A stretch of 64,000 bases of DNA from an uncultured Clostridia bacterium (GTDB lineage: Bacteria; Bacillota; Clostridia; Oscillospirales; Acutalibacteraceae), in NCBI GenBank assembly GCA_946183365.1, contig CAMHAH010000005.1:109952-173951 (forward strand), written 5' to 3'. Shown piece by piece: positions 23,319 through 36,105 of the stretch. Within the stretch, counting starts at the first letter, position 1; each line of letters starts with the position of its first letter. Below the pieces are notes generated by a model, which did not search any database, was not told where the DNA came from, and saw only the letters and a program-made list of their open reading frames with translations. The translations under genes and the position numbers were made by a program.

Positions 23319-25364
23319 ATGGGCACAACAGCGTTTTATTCAAACAAAGAAGAGATATATAGCACCTATGACGGTAACGATTTAGGTTACACTTATACTC
23401 CCGAGAGCACAACATTCAAGGTATGGGCGCCGTCAGCCGAGCAGGTACTGCTCAAGCTGTATTCGACCGGCTCATATATCGAGAACGGAGCTCAGGTGCT
23501 CGGAATAAAGCAAATGCTTTTTGACGCCGCGACAGGCGTATGGTCAGCCTCTATAGACGGAGACCTCAACAAAACATATTATACTTATGTCATAAAGACC
23601 GAGAAGGGTACTCACGAAACTCAGGACGTTTACTCGAAGGCTGTCGGCGTTAACTCGACCCGTTCAGAGGTAGTCGATCTCTCATCCACTGACCCCGAGG
23701 GCTGGGAGAATGACAAGCATATGCTTCTTGACAGACCCAATGACGCTGTCATCTGGGAGATACACGTAAGAGATTTCTCATCATCCGACACCTCGGGCAT
23801 CAGCAAGGAACACAGAGGCAAGTTTCTCGCCTTTACCGAGCAGGATACCCGTATCCCCTTTACCTCTTACCCCACCTGCGTTAATTATTTAAAACAGCTT
23901 GGCATCACACACGTACAGCTAAACCCCGTATTTGACTTCGGCTCCGTCAACGAGATAACCGGCGTTGAATACAACTGGGGCTACGATCCCGTCAACTACA
24001 ACGTGCCCGAGGGCTCTTACTCTACCGACCCCTACCACGGAGAGGTGCGCATAAAAGAATTCAAAGAGATGATAAAAGCTCTGCATGACGCGGGCATCGG
24101 CGTTATCATGGATGTAGTATACAATCATGTATTCTCTACCGCGGATTCACCCTTTGAAAAGACTGTTCCCGAGTATTACTTCAGAATGCAGAACGGCAAG
24201 TTCCTCAACTCATCAGGCTGCGGTAATGTCACAGCCAGCGATAAGACTATGTTCCGCAAATTCATGATCGACTCGCTAAGATACTGGGTCGAGGAATATC
24301 ATATAGACGGCTTCAGATTTGACCTTATGGCGTGTCATGATATCGAGACTATGAATATGATCCGCGCTGAGCTCGATAAGATCGACAAGCGTATCATGAT
24401 GTACGGCGAGCCTTGGACAGCCAACGACGGCGAGAACGGTATCTCAGGCGAGGACTGCAGCAACAAAACGAACGCTAAAAAGCTATCATCACGTATCGGT
24501 ATGTTCAACGACGATATGCGCCACGGTATCAAGGGCGGCTCTGACGATGACAGCAAGGGCTTCATACAGGGCTCAACTCACAGCGCTTATAATGTTATCG
24601 CGGGTATGATGGGCGCTTCATCTGTCACCTTCGGCAACTGGGCAAACGAACCCTCACAATGTATCACCTATGACTCCGCTCATGATAACCTCACTCTGTG
24701 GGATAAGATACTAAAATCCAACTGGTGCGACGACTTTGATACCACAGAGAACTCATATATCGCTCAGAACAAGCTCGCCGCGGTACTGATCCTCTCTTCA
24801 TTAGGTATACCGTTCATGCTCGCGGGCGAGGAATTCGCGAGGACTAAGCACGGCGATCATAACTCATATAAATCTCCGGATTCGATCAACTCTATCAACT
24901 GGACCAGGACCGTTCGCTACTCAAAGCTCGTCGATTACTACAAAGGTCTGATAAAGATACGCAAGGCGTTCTCTCCGCTGAGAGACAATACCACAAAGGC
25001 GGTAAACGACGGATACATTGTATATAACGGTCAGACGATCTCTCTGACTATCAAGAACGATACCGAGGACGAATGGAAGATGCTGAGCGTTATCATCAAC
25101 AACAGCGATAATCCTTGTGTTCCTCAGATAAAATCTCAGTATGAGCTGCCTGAGAGCTGGTATGTCATTGCGGACGGCGACAAAGCCTCAGACAAAGCGA
25201 TTTCGAAGTTTGATCCCGAAAAGAACATTACTCCGCACTCGGCGCTTATAATCGTAGACGCAAAGAGCTATGAAAAGATTAACGGCGTCGATGCTATCAA
25301 TGAAGCTGACGACGTCGTACCTGATATACAGATCAGCAAGGAATTGATGGATCTTCTCAAATAA
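23319..25364 (+). CDS. pulA: Type I pullulanase (GH13, no signal peptide)
   Basis: VEYNWGYDPVNYNVPEGSYSTDP signature; GFRFDLMACHD; MYGEPWTAND. Confidence 0.93.
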   Translation: MGTTAFYSNKEEIYSTYDGNDLGYTYTPESTTFKVWAPSAEQVLLKLYSTGSYIENGAQVLGIKQMLFDAATGVWSASIDGDLNKTYYTYVIKTEKGTHETQDVYSKAVGVNSTRSEVVDLSSTDPEGWENDKHMLLDRPNDAVIWEIHVRDFSSSDTSGISKEHRGKFLAFTEQDTRIPFTSYPTCVNYLKQLGITHVQLNPVFDFGSVNEITGVEYNWGYDPVNYNVPEGSYSTDPYHGEVRIKEFKEMIKALHDAGIGVIMDVVYNHVFSTADSPFEKTVPEYYFRMQNGKFLNSSGCGNVTASDKTMFRKFMIDSLRYWVEEYHIDGFRFDLMACHDIETMNMIRAELDKIDKRIMMYGEPWTANDGENGISGEDCSNKTNAKKLSSRIGMFNDDMRHGIKGGSDDDSKGFIQGSTHSAYNVIAGMMGASSVTFGNWANEPSQCITYDSAHDNLTLWDKILKSNWCDDFDTTENSYIAQNKLAAVLILSSLGIPFMLAGEEFARTKHGDHNSYKSPDSINSINWTRTVRYSKLVDYYKGLIKIRKAFSPLRDNTTKAVNDGYIVYNGQTISLTIKNDTEDEWKMLSVIINNSDNPCVPQIKSQYELPESWYVIADGDKASDKAISKFDPEKNITPHSALIIVDAKSYEKINGVDAINEADDVVPDIQISKELMDLLK

Positions 25365-25367
25365 GCA

Positions 25368-25393
25368 AAACGGACGGTGAAAGCCGTCCGTTT
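25368..25393. terminator. Bidirectional terminator between pulA and spoIIIAH
   Basis: AAACGGACGG-tgaaag-CCGTCCGTTT between convergent genes. Confidence 0.8.
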
Positions 25394-25396
25394 CTT

Positions 25397-25945
25397 TTAT
25401 GATATATCTACTATCACGATATTATTGAACTCGATATCCATTTGTGACAAAACCGCGTCTTTGATGATAACAGGCGAGTCATCCTTTAATTCGGACGACA
25501 GCACCGTTACCGTACAACCGCCATCCGAGGCGTAGCACAAGGCTCCGTGGAAACCCTTTGCCTCGAGTATATTCTCGACATTGCTCTGGGCAAGTATACG
25601 TTGTTCTATAGCGTCAGCAGCCTTGACAGCCTCAGACTTGGCTTCGTCCGAGGAATCGGACAGCTCAAGGATGTTCTTTGCCTCTGACAGAGCCTTATCT
25701 TGAGCCTGAGTGCGTTCTGTACGCGCCTTCGCAAGCTTACCCTCAGGGGTCAGATCGCCGTTTGAAGTGGTGAGCACCTCGTCTGCTGTAGCCTCGGCAT
25801 CCTTACTGACATAGGTCGCGGCTCCGAGCTCCTTTGAGGTCGGAGATATCAGCGGCGTTCCCGAAAACTGCCAGTTAAGATATACAGCCGCTCCGAGAGA
25901 AAGTATCAAAGCCGCTACGAGTATGTGTTGTTTTTTGATCTTCAT
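25397..25945 (-). CDS. spoIIIAH: Stage III sporulation protein AH
   Basis: MKIKKQHILVAALILSLGAAVYLNWQFS; operon position. Confidence 0.9.
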   Translation of the reverse strand: MKIKKQHILVAALILSLGAAVYLNWQFSGTPLISPTSKELGAATYVSKDAEATADEVLTTSNGDLTPEGKLAKARTERTQAQDKALSEAKNILELSDSSDEAKSEAVKAADAIEQRILAQSNVENILEAKGFHGALCYASDGGCTVTVLSSELKDDSPVIIKDAVLSQMDIEFNNIVIVDIS

Positions 25946-25960
25946 TGTGTTCCTCCGTTT

Positions 25961-26380
25961 TTATTTTGTGATACAAACCTTGTCTGAATTTATATTAAGA
26001 GATTTTGTCACCGCCTCAAGAACATGAGAAGCGACTATCGGATCATTTCCTCCCTCGCATACAATCACAACTCCCCTGACCTTCGGCTCTATGCTGAGGG
26101 TCTTTTTGTCGGAATAATCGTGATAGACATTCTCTCCGCTGTTATCCATTGTCAAAAAAATCTCCGCCTCCCCTACTCCGTCTATATGACTTATTATCTG
26201 CAGCAGTCGCTCCTCGGTCTTTTCGGCGTACTGCTGAGCCTGTTCATAGCTTTTGTCGGGCTTCATATCAAATATTGTTGACATGAAGATAAGGACTATA
26301 GCGGCGATACCGATGATAACGGCGATTTTGAGCGTTCGCTTATCACTGAGCAGAGCGCTCATTTTCCTGCCCTGTAACAT
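25961..26380 (-). CDS. spoIIIAG: Stage III sporulation protein AG
   Basis: TMDNSGENVYHDYSDKKTLSIEPKVRGVVIVCEGGNDPIVASHVLEAVTKSLNINSDKVCITK. Confidence 0.88.
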   Translation of the reverse strand: MLQGRKMSALLSDKRTLKIAVIIGIAAIVLIFMSTIFDMKPDKSYEQAQQYAEKTEERLLQIISHIDGVGEAEIFLTMDNSGENVYHDYSDKKTLSIEPKVRGVVIVCEGGNDPIVASHVLEAVTKSLNINSDKVCITK

Positions 26381-26840
26381 ATATCTCAGGCTCCTTTGAT
26401 AAATTCCTGTAAATTATGCTCTTGATATCGCTCCGACGTAGATAATCCTCTTCGTTAATATATATGACGACCCTTGAAGCATATATTCTGCCCTCGTCGG
26501 TTATTTTCAAAGTGAGCTTTATATCATCCGCGTTAATGCCCTCATTTTTCAGAAGCTCATTCAATGCTGAGGTAAGATTATCGGCAGTCATCTGGATAGC
26601 TGTATCATTGTAATCATCCTGAGAATACTCAGGGAGCTTATATTTTTCTAATTCAGAAATATCAAGACTGATCTCTTCGCTTTTGGCTATAATACTGCTG
26701 AGTATGGTAACTGTAAGGAACAGCCCTATAACAAAGCTCATTATCTTAGCTGTCCTCTTCTGAGGGATAAGGACCGAGAAAATACAGACGGCTATGCTGA
26801 CTAAGCAGACGGTTATACAAATGCCCGATAAGCCTTTCAT
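26343..26840 (-). CDS. spoIIIAF: Stage III sporulation protein AF
   Basis: MKGLSGICITVCLVSIAVCIFSVLIPQKRTAKIMSFVIGLFLTVTIL; start moved inward. Confidence 0.85.
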   Translation of the reverse strand: MKGLSGICITVCLVSIAVCIFSVLIPQKRTAKIMSFVIGLFLTVTILSSIIAKSEEISLDISELEKYKLPEYSQDDYNDTAIQMTADNLTSALNELLKNEGINADDIKLTLKITDEGRIYASRVVIYINEEDYLRRSDIKSIIYRNLSKEPEIYVTGQENERSAQ

Positions 26841-27961
26841 GATGAGCCTCCGATATGTATCATGACCGCTGTTGAAATAACAAAAGCTATAAGTACGCTG
26901 ATAATAACGGCTCTCAGCGCTGAGAGAAAGGATGATATCGAGGTAAAAATCTGATTGGCAGAGGTAACCGAGAAGGCTTCGGCAATCAACTTTGATACTC
27001 CTACTGTCAGCGACCACAACAATATCCTTGCCATAACCGGTAAGAACGATACGATTATCGAGATTATTACAAATACACCCATACCAGAGCGAAGCAGCGA
27101 CAGGCTGCTTTGTAAGGTTTGATAAGCTTCCGCTACGGATGAGCCGATAAGCGGTATGAATGATGACAATGCGAATTTTGAAGCGCGCGCAGTAAGGCTA
27201 TCCCCTGCCCCCGATAAGGCGGCGTTCATACCGACTACCGCCGCGAACATACTCACAGCGAAGGTCAAAATCCATTTGAACCATTTAGCAGCTATCTCTA
27301 TGATACCGCCGAGTTTTATCCTTCCGTTTATACCCGAGCATACAGCGAGTGACAGAAATATATTGAGCAGAGGAGCTAACACAGCGGATGAAATTTTTGA
27401 CAGAAAGCCGGCCGCGGTGACGACAGCGGTATAATATCCCGCAGAGGCTATCATATGACCCGAGAAAGCCATGATCCCCGCCATTACAGGCAGGTAGATA
27501 AGCATTATTGACGATGAGCCTTTGATGACCGCTACGGTATCAGAGGACAGCTCGGCTATGGGAGTAATGATAGTTGATACTGTCATCAGCGAAACAGCAA
27601 TATTCATGATATCCTTTGTATGCGTATACCTTAGCGAATATGTATAGGATTCGGCGATTGAAGCGATAAGCACGATACAAATAAGGATCATCATTGATGA
27701 CATAGGACCTTTGCTGTATCCGAGCAAGGTATCTGCGGCATAATTGAACAGTTTTGATATATCGGTGCCCTGTGAGACATCATTTATTCCGTTTATTCCG
27801 AGATCTTTCAATCCATTTGAGGTATCGGCGGGTATACTGTCCTCTAACTGCCTGAGTTCATTATCAAATATATCGATCTCGGCGGCATCAGTTTTTATAC
27901 CGAGGCTTATTACAGCGATGATGACGGATATCAATAGAAGTATACGCTTCATATCATTCAC
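26837..27961 (-). CDS. spoIIIAE: Stage III sporulation protein AE
   Basis: Multi-TM; SYSLRYTHTKDIMNIAVSLMTVSTIITPIAEL; operon position. Confidence 0.92.
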   Translation of the reverse strand: MNDMKRILLLISVIIAVISLGIKTDAAEIDIFDNELRQLEDSIPADTSNGLKDLGINGINDVSQGTDISKLFNYAADTLLGYSKGPMSSMMILICIVLIASIAESYTYSLRYTHTKDIMNIAVSLMTVSTIITPIAELSSDTVAVIKGSSSIMLIYLPVMAGIMAFSGHMIASAGYYTAVVTAAGFLSKISSAVLAPLLNIFLSLAVCSGINGRIKLGGIIEIAAKWFKWILTFAVSMFAAVVGMNAALSGAGDSLTARASKFALSSFIPLIGSSVAEAYQTLQSSLSLLRSGMGVFVIISIIVSFLPVMARILLWSLTVGVSKLIAEAFSVTSANQIFTSISSFLSALRAVIISVLIAFVISTAVMIHIGGSS

Positions 27962-28340
27962 CGAGCGCCTGTATCACGCCGATTATCTTATTAAACAGAG
28001 GCAGAGCGGTGATAAGGACCAATATCTTGCCGGCGAATGAAATATTGGTAGAAAGCGACATAAGCCCCGCTTCTGTCACGCAGTCACAGGTAAACTCGGT
28101 GACAAAGCAGATACCCATTACCTTAAAGAGCATCAGAAGATCGGCGTTATCTATTCCTCCCGCAGTCAATATAGAATTGACGCTGCTTAAGATATCGGGG
28201 ATATTGCGTATCAGGCTCAGTATAATTATAATCCCCGAGGCTATGGAAAGCAGCATAGCGCTGTGAGGGCTTTGAGAGCGGAGAAGAACGACAAGGACGG
28301 CTGTCACTATAGCCGCTCCGCAGACAGCTATGATACTCAT
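27954..28340 (-). CDS. spoIIIAD: Stage III sporulation protein AD
   Basis: MSIIAVCGAAIVTAVLVVLLRSQSPHSAMLLSIASGIIIIL; CVTEFTCDCVTEAGLMSLSTNISFAGKILVL. Confidence 0.92.
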   Translation of the reverse strand: MSIIAVCGAAIVTAVLVVLLRSQSPHSAMLLSIASGIIIILSLIRNIPDILSSVNSILTAGGIDNADLLMLFKVMGICFVTEFTCDCVTEAGLMSLSTNISFAGKILVLITALPLFNKIIGVIQALGE

Positions 28341-28531
28341 AAGCCGAATGTGCTCTTTACGGTAGAGAACAAATCGCTAATCTGCGAAATTATCATCATC
28401 AAGGCAACGACAAGTCCCGCTATCGTTGTAAGGAGCGCTTGTTCCTCTCTGCCGCTTCTTACGAGAAGCTGATTGAGTATAGCTACGATTATACCTATCG
28501 CGGCTATCTTGAATATCATATCTACATCCAT
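28337..28531 (-). CDS. spoIIIAC: Stage III sporulation protein AC
   Basis: MDVDMIFKIAAIGIIVAILNQLLVRSGREEQALLTTIAGLVVALMMI. Confidence 0.93.
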   Translation of the reverse strand: MDVDMIFKIAAIGIIVAILNQLLVRSGREEQALLTTIAGLVVALMMIISQISDLFSTVKSTFGL

Positions 28532-28544
28532 TATGTTACCGTCC

Positions 28545-29012
28545 TTATATAATAAGTATCGAGATAAACAGCCCGAGCGACAGCGGCATTATCCTGTACA
28601 GCTTTGACTTGGTATCTATATCGGACTGAGCCTGAGCTGCCTGTTGCTCAAGCAAAGCGGTGTTCATATCTAAATACCTCTGCTGAGAGCCTTTATCGGT
28701 AGAGCCCAAGCCGTTTATAATATTCTCTAACAGAATTATATCGTCTTTTTTGAGGCAGTCGGATATACTCTTTATAAACTCAGTCCATTGAGCATCGAAT
28801 GGTCTGTCCCTGACGAAAACAAAGCCCGAGAAGTTCTCTGAGAATAACTCATACAAATCACCCGATGAATAAGAGATAAGTATAGAAGCCCTCTTAAGCA
28901 TATCCGAAAGATTAATAAGTATCTCTCTTCGTTTTGTCAGTCTTTGAGATAGATTTAGCCCTATGACGGCGCCGCTTGTCACTATTCCTAAACACAGTAT
29001 CAGCTTAAGCGT
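28545..29012 (-). CDS. spoIIIAB: Stage III sporulation protein AB; start apparently ACG at 29010-29012
   Basis: (M)LKLILCLGIVTSGAVIGLNLSQRLTKRREILINLSDMLKRASILISY; no ATG/GTG/TTG between the in-frame stop and GTG 28982; GAGGGG located 5 nt before the ACG. Confidence 0.75.
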   Translation of the reverse strand, partial: TLKLILCLGIVTSGAVIGLNLSQRLTKRREILINLSDMLKRASILISYSSGDLYELFSENFSGFVFVRDRPFDAQWTEFIKSISDCLKKDDIILLENIINGLGSTDKGSQQRYLDMNTALLEQQAAQAQSDIDTKSKLYRIMPLSLGLFISILII

Positions 29013-29931
29013 AGCTACCCCTCATCTCATAGATCTTTTCTATCCTGCCCACGTTATCTCTGCCAGACATGAACACTATATATCTGAATGCCGAAGAAGC
29101 TATCATTTCAGCCGTTGCCGATCTGGACCTGAGATCGTCGATAGTTGAAGCGTGAACGGAAGCTATGAAAGCAACGCCGCATCGAAGAGAAGTCGTAAGT
29201 ATATCTATATCCGCTTTATCTCCCATTTCATCACAAATGATGATATCCGGAGCCATACTTCGTATCGCCGAGGTCGCCGCTTTAATCTTAGGATAACCGA
29301 CAAATAAATCGCACAGCCCCATATCAAAGCCCGACGCGCCTCTGCTGTACGCCGATAATTCAGCTCTTTCATCTATCACCGATACCCGGTATCTATATGA
29401 CAGCGTTCGAGCCATATCCCTTATTAGAGTGGTTTTACCGCTCGAAGGCTCACCGCAAATAAGCACACCGTATAAAGGATCGAGCTTGCTGAGAAGCTCA
29501 GATGAACAGCCTTTGATATCACGCGCTACACGAAAGTTTAGAGAGCTGACGTCTCTGATATTGATTATCTGTCCGTCATCTATGACAGCTCTGCCGCACA
29601 AACCAACCCTGATGCCGTTGCCGATAGTGATAAAGCCGCTGTTGATCTCGTTCTGGTAGGCGTAGACCGAATAATCACATAATCTCAGCAAAGTATTCTC
29701 GATATCCTTTGCGTTTAAAATAAGAACACCGTCAGCCAAAGGGGTATCGGTCAGACAGCCTTTATCGGTAATAAACAGCGGTTTTGAGCCGAAATATAAG
29801 CAAATGGGCCTGTCGGCTCTTACGGATATCTCGGTGACCTTGTCCGAGACCGAGCTCTTACACCTCTCAAGCGGATCTCTCATATTCTGTGGGAGCTTAT
29901 CTATTATTACATCCAGACTTTTATTATCCAT
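29005..29931 (-). CDS. spoIIIAA: Stage III sporulation protein AA (ATPase)
   Basis: GVLICGEPSSGKTTLIRDMARTLSYRYRVSVIDERAELSAYSRG. Confidence 0.95.
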   Translation of the reverse strand: MDNKSLDVIIDKLPQNMRDPLERCKSSVSDKVTEISVRADRPICLYFGSKPLFITDKGCLTDTPLADGVLILNAKDIENTLLRLCDYSVYAYQNEINSGFITIGNGIRVGLCGRAVIDDGQIINIRDVSSLNFRVARDIKGCSSELLSKLDPLYGVLICGEPSSGKTTLIRDMARTLSYRYRVSVIDERAELSAYSRGASGFDMGLCDLFVGYPKIKAATSAIRSMAPDIIICDEMGDKADIDILTTSLRCGVAFIASVHASTIDDLRSRSATAEMIASSAFRYIVFMSGRDNVGRIEKIYEMRGSYA

Positions 29932-29961
29932 ATTTCACCGTCCCGATTTAATGTATAGTAA

Positions 29962-29969
29962 AGTGTATG
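29962..29969 (-). promoter_or_regulatory. Candidate SigE -10 element upstream of spoIIIAA
   Basis: Reverse strand CATACACT, matching the sigma-E -10 consensus; -35 weak. Confidence 0.4.
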
Positions 29970-30004
29970 GAAGATCGGACAGGTTTAGAACTTGAATTAG
30001 AGAT

Positions 30005-30100
30005 CGCGCATCGCTATCGCCCATTCCCGTATGGCGGCAAACTGAACGGGCATACAAATCTTTATGCTTACTTAAACAAGCAGTTTCCTGTAAAGCAAAA
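30005..30100. repeat. Dispersed intergenic repeat, copy A
   Basis: gcggcaaactgaacgggcatacaaatcttt...agcagtttcctgtaaagcaaaa, closely matching 47300-47406. Confidence 0.6.
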
Positions 30101-30104
30101 AAAA

Positions 30105-30125
30105 CCCCGTCCGAAAGGACAGGGA
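30105..30125 (-). terminator. Terminator of ligA
   Basis: cccgtcc-gaaa-ggacaggg hairpin flanked by A-run (T-run on the minus strand). Confidence 0.7.
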
Positions 30126-30137
30126 TAAAAAGGATAA

Positions 30138-32695
<2,558 letters not shown>

Positions 32696-32704
32696 AATAA
32701 CACC

Positions 32705-33265
32705 TCACAGCAGATTTTCGTCATATACCGCGCGAACACCACCGATGAACTTGGCTCTTGTACGCGCTGAGGCTACAAACGCCTCGCCTATCTTCTTCTG
32801 GGGCAGTCTGAGGGGAACTGCGGTCTCTTTAAGGTGCATACCGATGAGCGTACCGCCGATATCAACGCCCGCGTCAGCCTTTATACGCTCAACAAGAACA
32901 GGATCGTTAAATCTCGCGTAGGCGGTGGTAGCGCTGCTGCCGCCCGCCTTAGGCTGAGGAACAGCGTTTACGATCGGGATATTGAGCTTATCCGCAAGCT
33001 CTCTCTCGATCACAAGAGCGCGGTTCAAATGCTCACAGCACTGAGCGGCGAGATAGATGCCCTTTTCCTTGAGCATATCAAAGAAACCGTCATAGATTGC
33101 AGAGGCGATATCCATACTCGAGTGAGTGCCGATCCTGTCGCCGCCTACCTCGCTGGTAGAGCAGCCGAGGACGACTACAGAGCCCTCGTGAAGTTTTGCG
33201 GCTTCGATAAGCTGGGTAAATACAGCGTTAGTGTCTTTAGTTATCTGTTCAAACATCATTATCAA
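32705..33265 (-). CDS. TIGR01440 / DUF436 (YwlG-like) family protein
   Basis: SVVVLGCSTSEVGGDRIGTHSSMDIASAIYDG...LAAQCCEHLNRALVIERELA. Confidence 0.85.
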   Translation of the reverse strand: MIMMFEQITKDTNAVFTQLIEAAKLHEGSVVVLGCSTSEVGGDRIGTHSSMDIASAIYDGFFDMLKEKGIYLAAQCCEHLNRALVIERELADKLNIPIVNAVPQPKAGGSSATTAYARFNDPVLVERIKADAGVDIGGTLIGMHLKETAVPLRLPQKKIGEAFVASARTRAKFIGGVRAVYDENLL

Positions 33266-33345
33266 GTCCCATTCATTATTATTGTTATTATTGTATCAAA
33301 TAATCAGCGCGATAATATTCTTATTAAGATTAATATAAAAGAAAA

Positions 33346-33369
33346 ACGGGCACCCGAACGGATGCCCGT
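33346..33369 (-). terminator. Terminator of ispH-S1 gene
   Basis: ACGGGCA-cccgaacgga-TGCCCGT with flanking A-run. Confidence 0.65.
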
Positions 33370-33380
33370 GTAAAAAGCTA

Positions 33381-35492
33381 TTATTCAGCGTCCTCAGCGG
33401 CTGCTTTTTCTACTGCAGGAGCTTCCTCAACAGCGGCGGGAGCTTCTTCAGCGGGAGTCTCGTCCTCGAGCTCGCGGATAACGGGCTCAGCGTCGGGCTC
33501 AACAACAGCAACGACCTCGTCCTCTTCAGCGGCGGGCTCTTCAGCTACAGGCTGAGCCTCGGGCAGCAGAGCGCGGATAGAAAGGCTTACGCGCTTCTTC
33601 TCAAAGTCGATGCCGGTGATCTTAGCCTCGACCTCGTCGCCTACGGAAAGCTCATCAGCGGGCTTCTCGATGCGCTTGTTGGAGATCTGAGAAATGTGGA
33701 TAAGACCGTCGATACCGGGGATGATGTTGGCGAAAGCGCCGAAAGCGGTCAGTCCAACGACCTTAGCTTTAACAACGGTACCGACAGGATAATTCTTCTC
33801 TAGGATGACCCAGGGATTGTCCTCTGTCTTCTTATAGCCGAGAGAGATCTTCTTTGTCTCGGTGTTGATATCCTTGATGTATACCTCTACGACGTCGCCT
33901 ACGTTGACTACCTCGCTGGGGTGCTTAATCCTGAGCCATGAAAGCTCAGAGATATGGATCATACCCGATACACCGCCGAGGTCTACGAAAGCGCCGTAGG
34001 ATGTGAGTGTGCGGACAACGCCTGTATAGGTCTTGCCGACCTCGCAGTTCTCCCAGAACTCAGCGCGCTTAGCGGCGTTCTCATCACGGAGAACACTCTT
34101 GATAGAGCCGATGATCTTTCTTCTTCTGCCGCGCTGTGAGAGCTCGATAAGGCGGAACTTGACCTCCTGACCCTTAAGATCCTCAAGGTTAGCGTCACGC
34201 TCTAATGTAGCCTGTGAAGCGGGGATGAATACACGGATGTCGTTAGTGACAGCGATAACGCCGCCTGAAACTACCTCAGTTACGGGTCCTGTGAGAACAG
34301 TCTTCTCATCATAAGCCTTCTGGAGCTCTTCAAAGCCCTTCTGAGCGTCTACTCTGCGCTTTGAGAGCATTATGGTACCCTCAACGTCGTTGGTCTTCAT
34401 TATAAGCAGTTCTACACGATCGCCGACCTTGACAACTTCATCGGCGCTCTGAATCGGAGTGGATGATAACTCGTCAAATGGGATAAAGCCAGTCTGCTTT
34501 CTGCCATCAACTTCAACATATACCTCATTAGGTGTAATGCTCGCGACAGTACCCATAACCCTTTCATTAGTGTTTAAACTCTTCAGAGATTCTTCTAACA
34601 TCTCCTCAAAGTTCTCAGTTTCGTTTACGCTGGATGTAGTGTTTTCACTCATTGTATCCAGTACCTCCTTTATAATCCTTTCCGGTGTAGAAGCGCCGGC
34701 TGTCACGCCAATCCTCAAAGCGTCGGCATACATAGCCCTGTCGAGCTCGGCGGCGGTCTCGATCATATAGGTGCGCTCGCAGTTGTTCTTACATATAGCG
34801 AATAGCTTATTTGTATTGGAACTCGAGCGGTCGCCTATTACGATCATACAGTCGCACATAGCTGACAAAGTATGCGCCTCGGCTTGTCGCTTTGACGTAG
34901 CATTACATATTGTATCAAAAATTTTAGCATTTGTATATAGTTTTTTCAAATTTTTTAAACATTTTTTCCATATTTTTTCATTAAATGTTGTCTGAGCTAC
35001 CACACAAATGCTTTTATTTTTCTCTGCCGGAATTATTTTGAAGAGTTTTTCAAGATCCTCTTCATCATGAAAGATATAATAGTCACTGACGCAGTTAGAA
35101 AGTATGCCCTGTACCTCGGGGTGGTTTTCATCACCAGCGACTAAAACGGTATAACCCTGACTGCTCATATCATAAACGATACGGTGTATCTTTGACACGA
35201 ACGGACAGGTAGCGTCTATATACTCAAGCCCCATTTCGTTGAGTTTGTCATAGACCGAACGCTGTACTCCGTGAGAACGGATGATAACAGGCTGACGTCC
35301 GTTTATATCATCGATATCGTCTACAGATACAACACCCTTGTCACTGAGCTCGGACACAAGCTCTTTGTTATGGATTATCGGTCCGAGGGTACAGCCGCCC
35401 TTATTCTGCTCAGCGACATCAAAAGCTATCTTGACGGCTCTGTTAACGCCGAAGCAGAAGCCCGCGGATTTAGCTACGATTATCTCAGCCAT
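33381..35492 (-). CDS. ispH: IspH (HMBPP reductase) fused to S1 RNA-binding domains
   Basis: N-term [34 protein letters not shown]-term repeated S1 domains ([62 protein letters not shown]); acidic tail. Confidence 0.95.
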   Translation of the reverse strand: MAEIIVAKSAGFCFGVNRAVKIAFDVAEQNKGGCTLGPIIHNKELVSELSDKGVVSVDDIDDINGRQPVIIRSHGVQRSVYDKLNEMGLEYIDATCPFVSKIHRIVYDMSSQGYTVLVAGDENHPEVQGILSNCVSDYYIFHDEEDLEKLFKIIPAEKNKSICVVAQTTFNEKIWKKCLKNLKKLYTNAKIFDTICNATSKRQAEAHTLSAMCDCMIVIGDRSSSNTNKLFAICKNNCERTYMIETAAELDRAMYADALRIGVTAGASTPERIIKEVLDTMSENTTSSVNETENFEEMLEESLKSLNTNERVMGTVASITPNEVYVEVDGRKQTGFIPFDELSSTPIQSADEVVKVGDRVELLIMKTNDVEGTIMLSKRRVDAQKGFEELQKAYDEKTVLTGPVTEVVSGGVIAVTNDIRVFIPASQATLERDANLEDLKGQEVKFRLIELSQRGRRRKIIGSIKSVLRDENAAKRAEFWENCEVGKTYTGVVRTLTSYGAFVDLGGVSGMIHISELSWLRIKHPSEVVNVGDVVEVYIKDINTETKKISLGYKKTEDNPWVILEKNYPVGTVVKAKVVGLTAFGAFANIIPGIDGLIHISQISNKRIEKPADELSVGDEVEAKITGIDFEKKRVSLSIRALLPEAQPVAEEPAAEEDEVVAVVEPDAEPVIRELEDETPAEEAPAAVEEAPAVEKAAAEDAE

Positions 35493-36105
35493 TATTCTCA
35501 GCCTCTGCCAAATCGATCTCTCTGAGAGATTTGATGTTATCCATTATGACTTTTGTAGCGTTGCGTATCTCTCTCGAGCCGCCCTCTTCAGAGAAGCCCA
35601 TATCGGTAAGGCTTATTGGTTTGCCGTAACGGATGACGGTGTTCCAACCTATCTTGGTGATACAAACAGGGATGACCGGGGTCTGAGTGTTGAACACGAG
35701 CATACTTACGCCGTTCCTCGGTTTAAGGAAATCGCCTGTCTTTGAACGGGTGCCCTCAATAAAAATACCCATAAGATCGCCGTCTTTTATGACCTGCTCG
35801 AAATGTCTGATACTGCCCCTCGCGGCTGTCGAGCCTCTCTCGACGGGAAAAGAACCTAAACGGCTGATAAATCCGCCGACGAGCTTGTTATCAAACAGCT
35901 CGGCTTTAGCCATAAACTTTATCTGGCGCTCAATACCTATACCCAAGAGTATAGGATCGGACGCGGCTATATGATTAGAAGCGATAATATAAGCTCCCTC
36001 ATCGGGGATATTCTCTCTGCCTATATACTTAGGATGGCAGAAAAGGTAGAAAAACGGCTTTACTACTGCACGCCAGAAATAATAGAAATGGTTTTTCTTC
36101 TTCAT
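35485..36105 (-). CDS. plsC: 1-acyl-sn-glycerol-3-phosphate acyltransferase
   Basis: ASNHIAASDPILLGI; FPVERGS; FIEGTRSKTGDF. Confidence 0.92.
   Translation of the reverse strand: MKKKNHFYYFWRAVVKPFFYLFCHPKYIGRENIPDEGAYIIASNHIAASDPILLGIGIERQIKFMAKAELFDNKLVGGFISRLGSFPVERGSTAARGSIRHFEQVIKDGDLMGIFIEGTRSKTGDFLKPRNGVSMLVFNTQTPVIPVCITKIGWNTVIRYGKPISLTDMGFSEEGGSREIRNATKVIMDNIKSLREIDLAEAENNG

Noticed and set aside
34900-34985. AT-rich T-run stretch within ispH-S1
   Set aside because: Explained by Lys/Phe-rich coding ([18 protein letters not shown])
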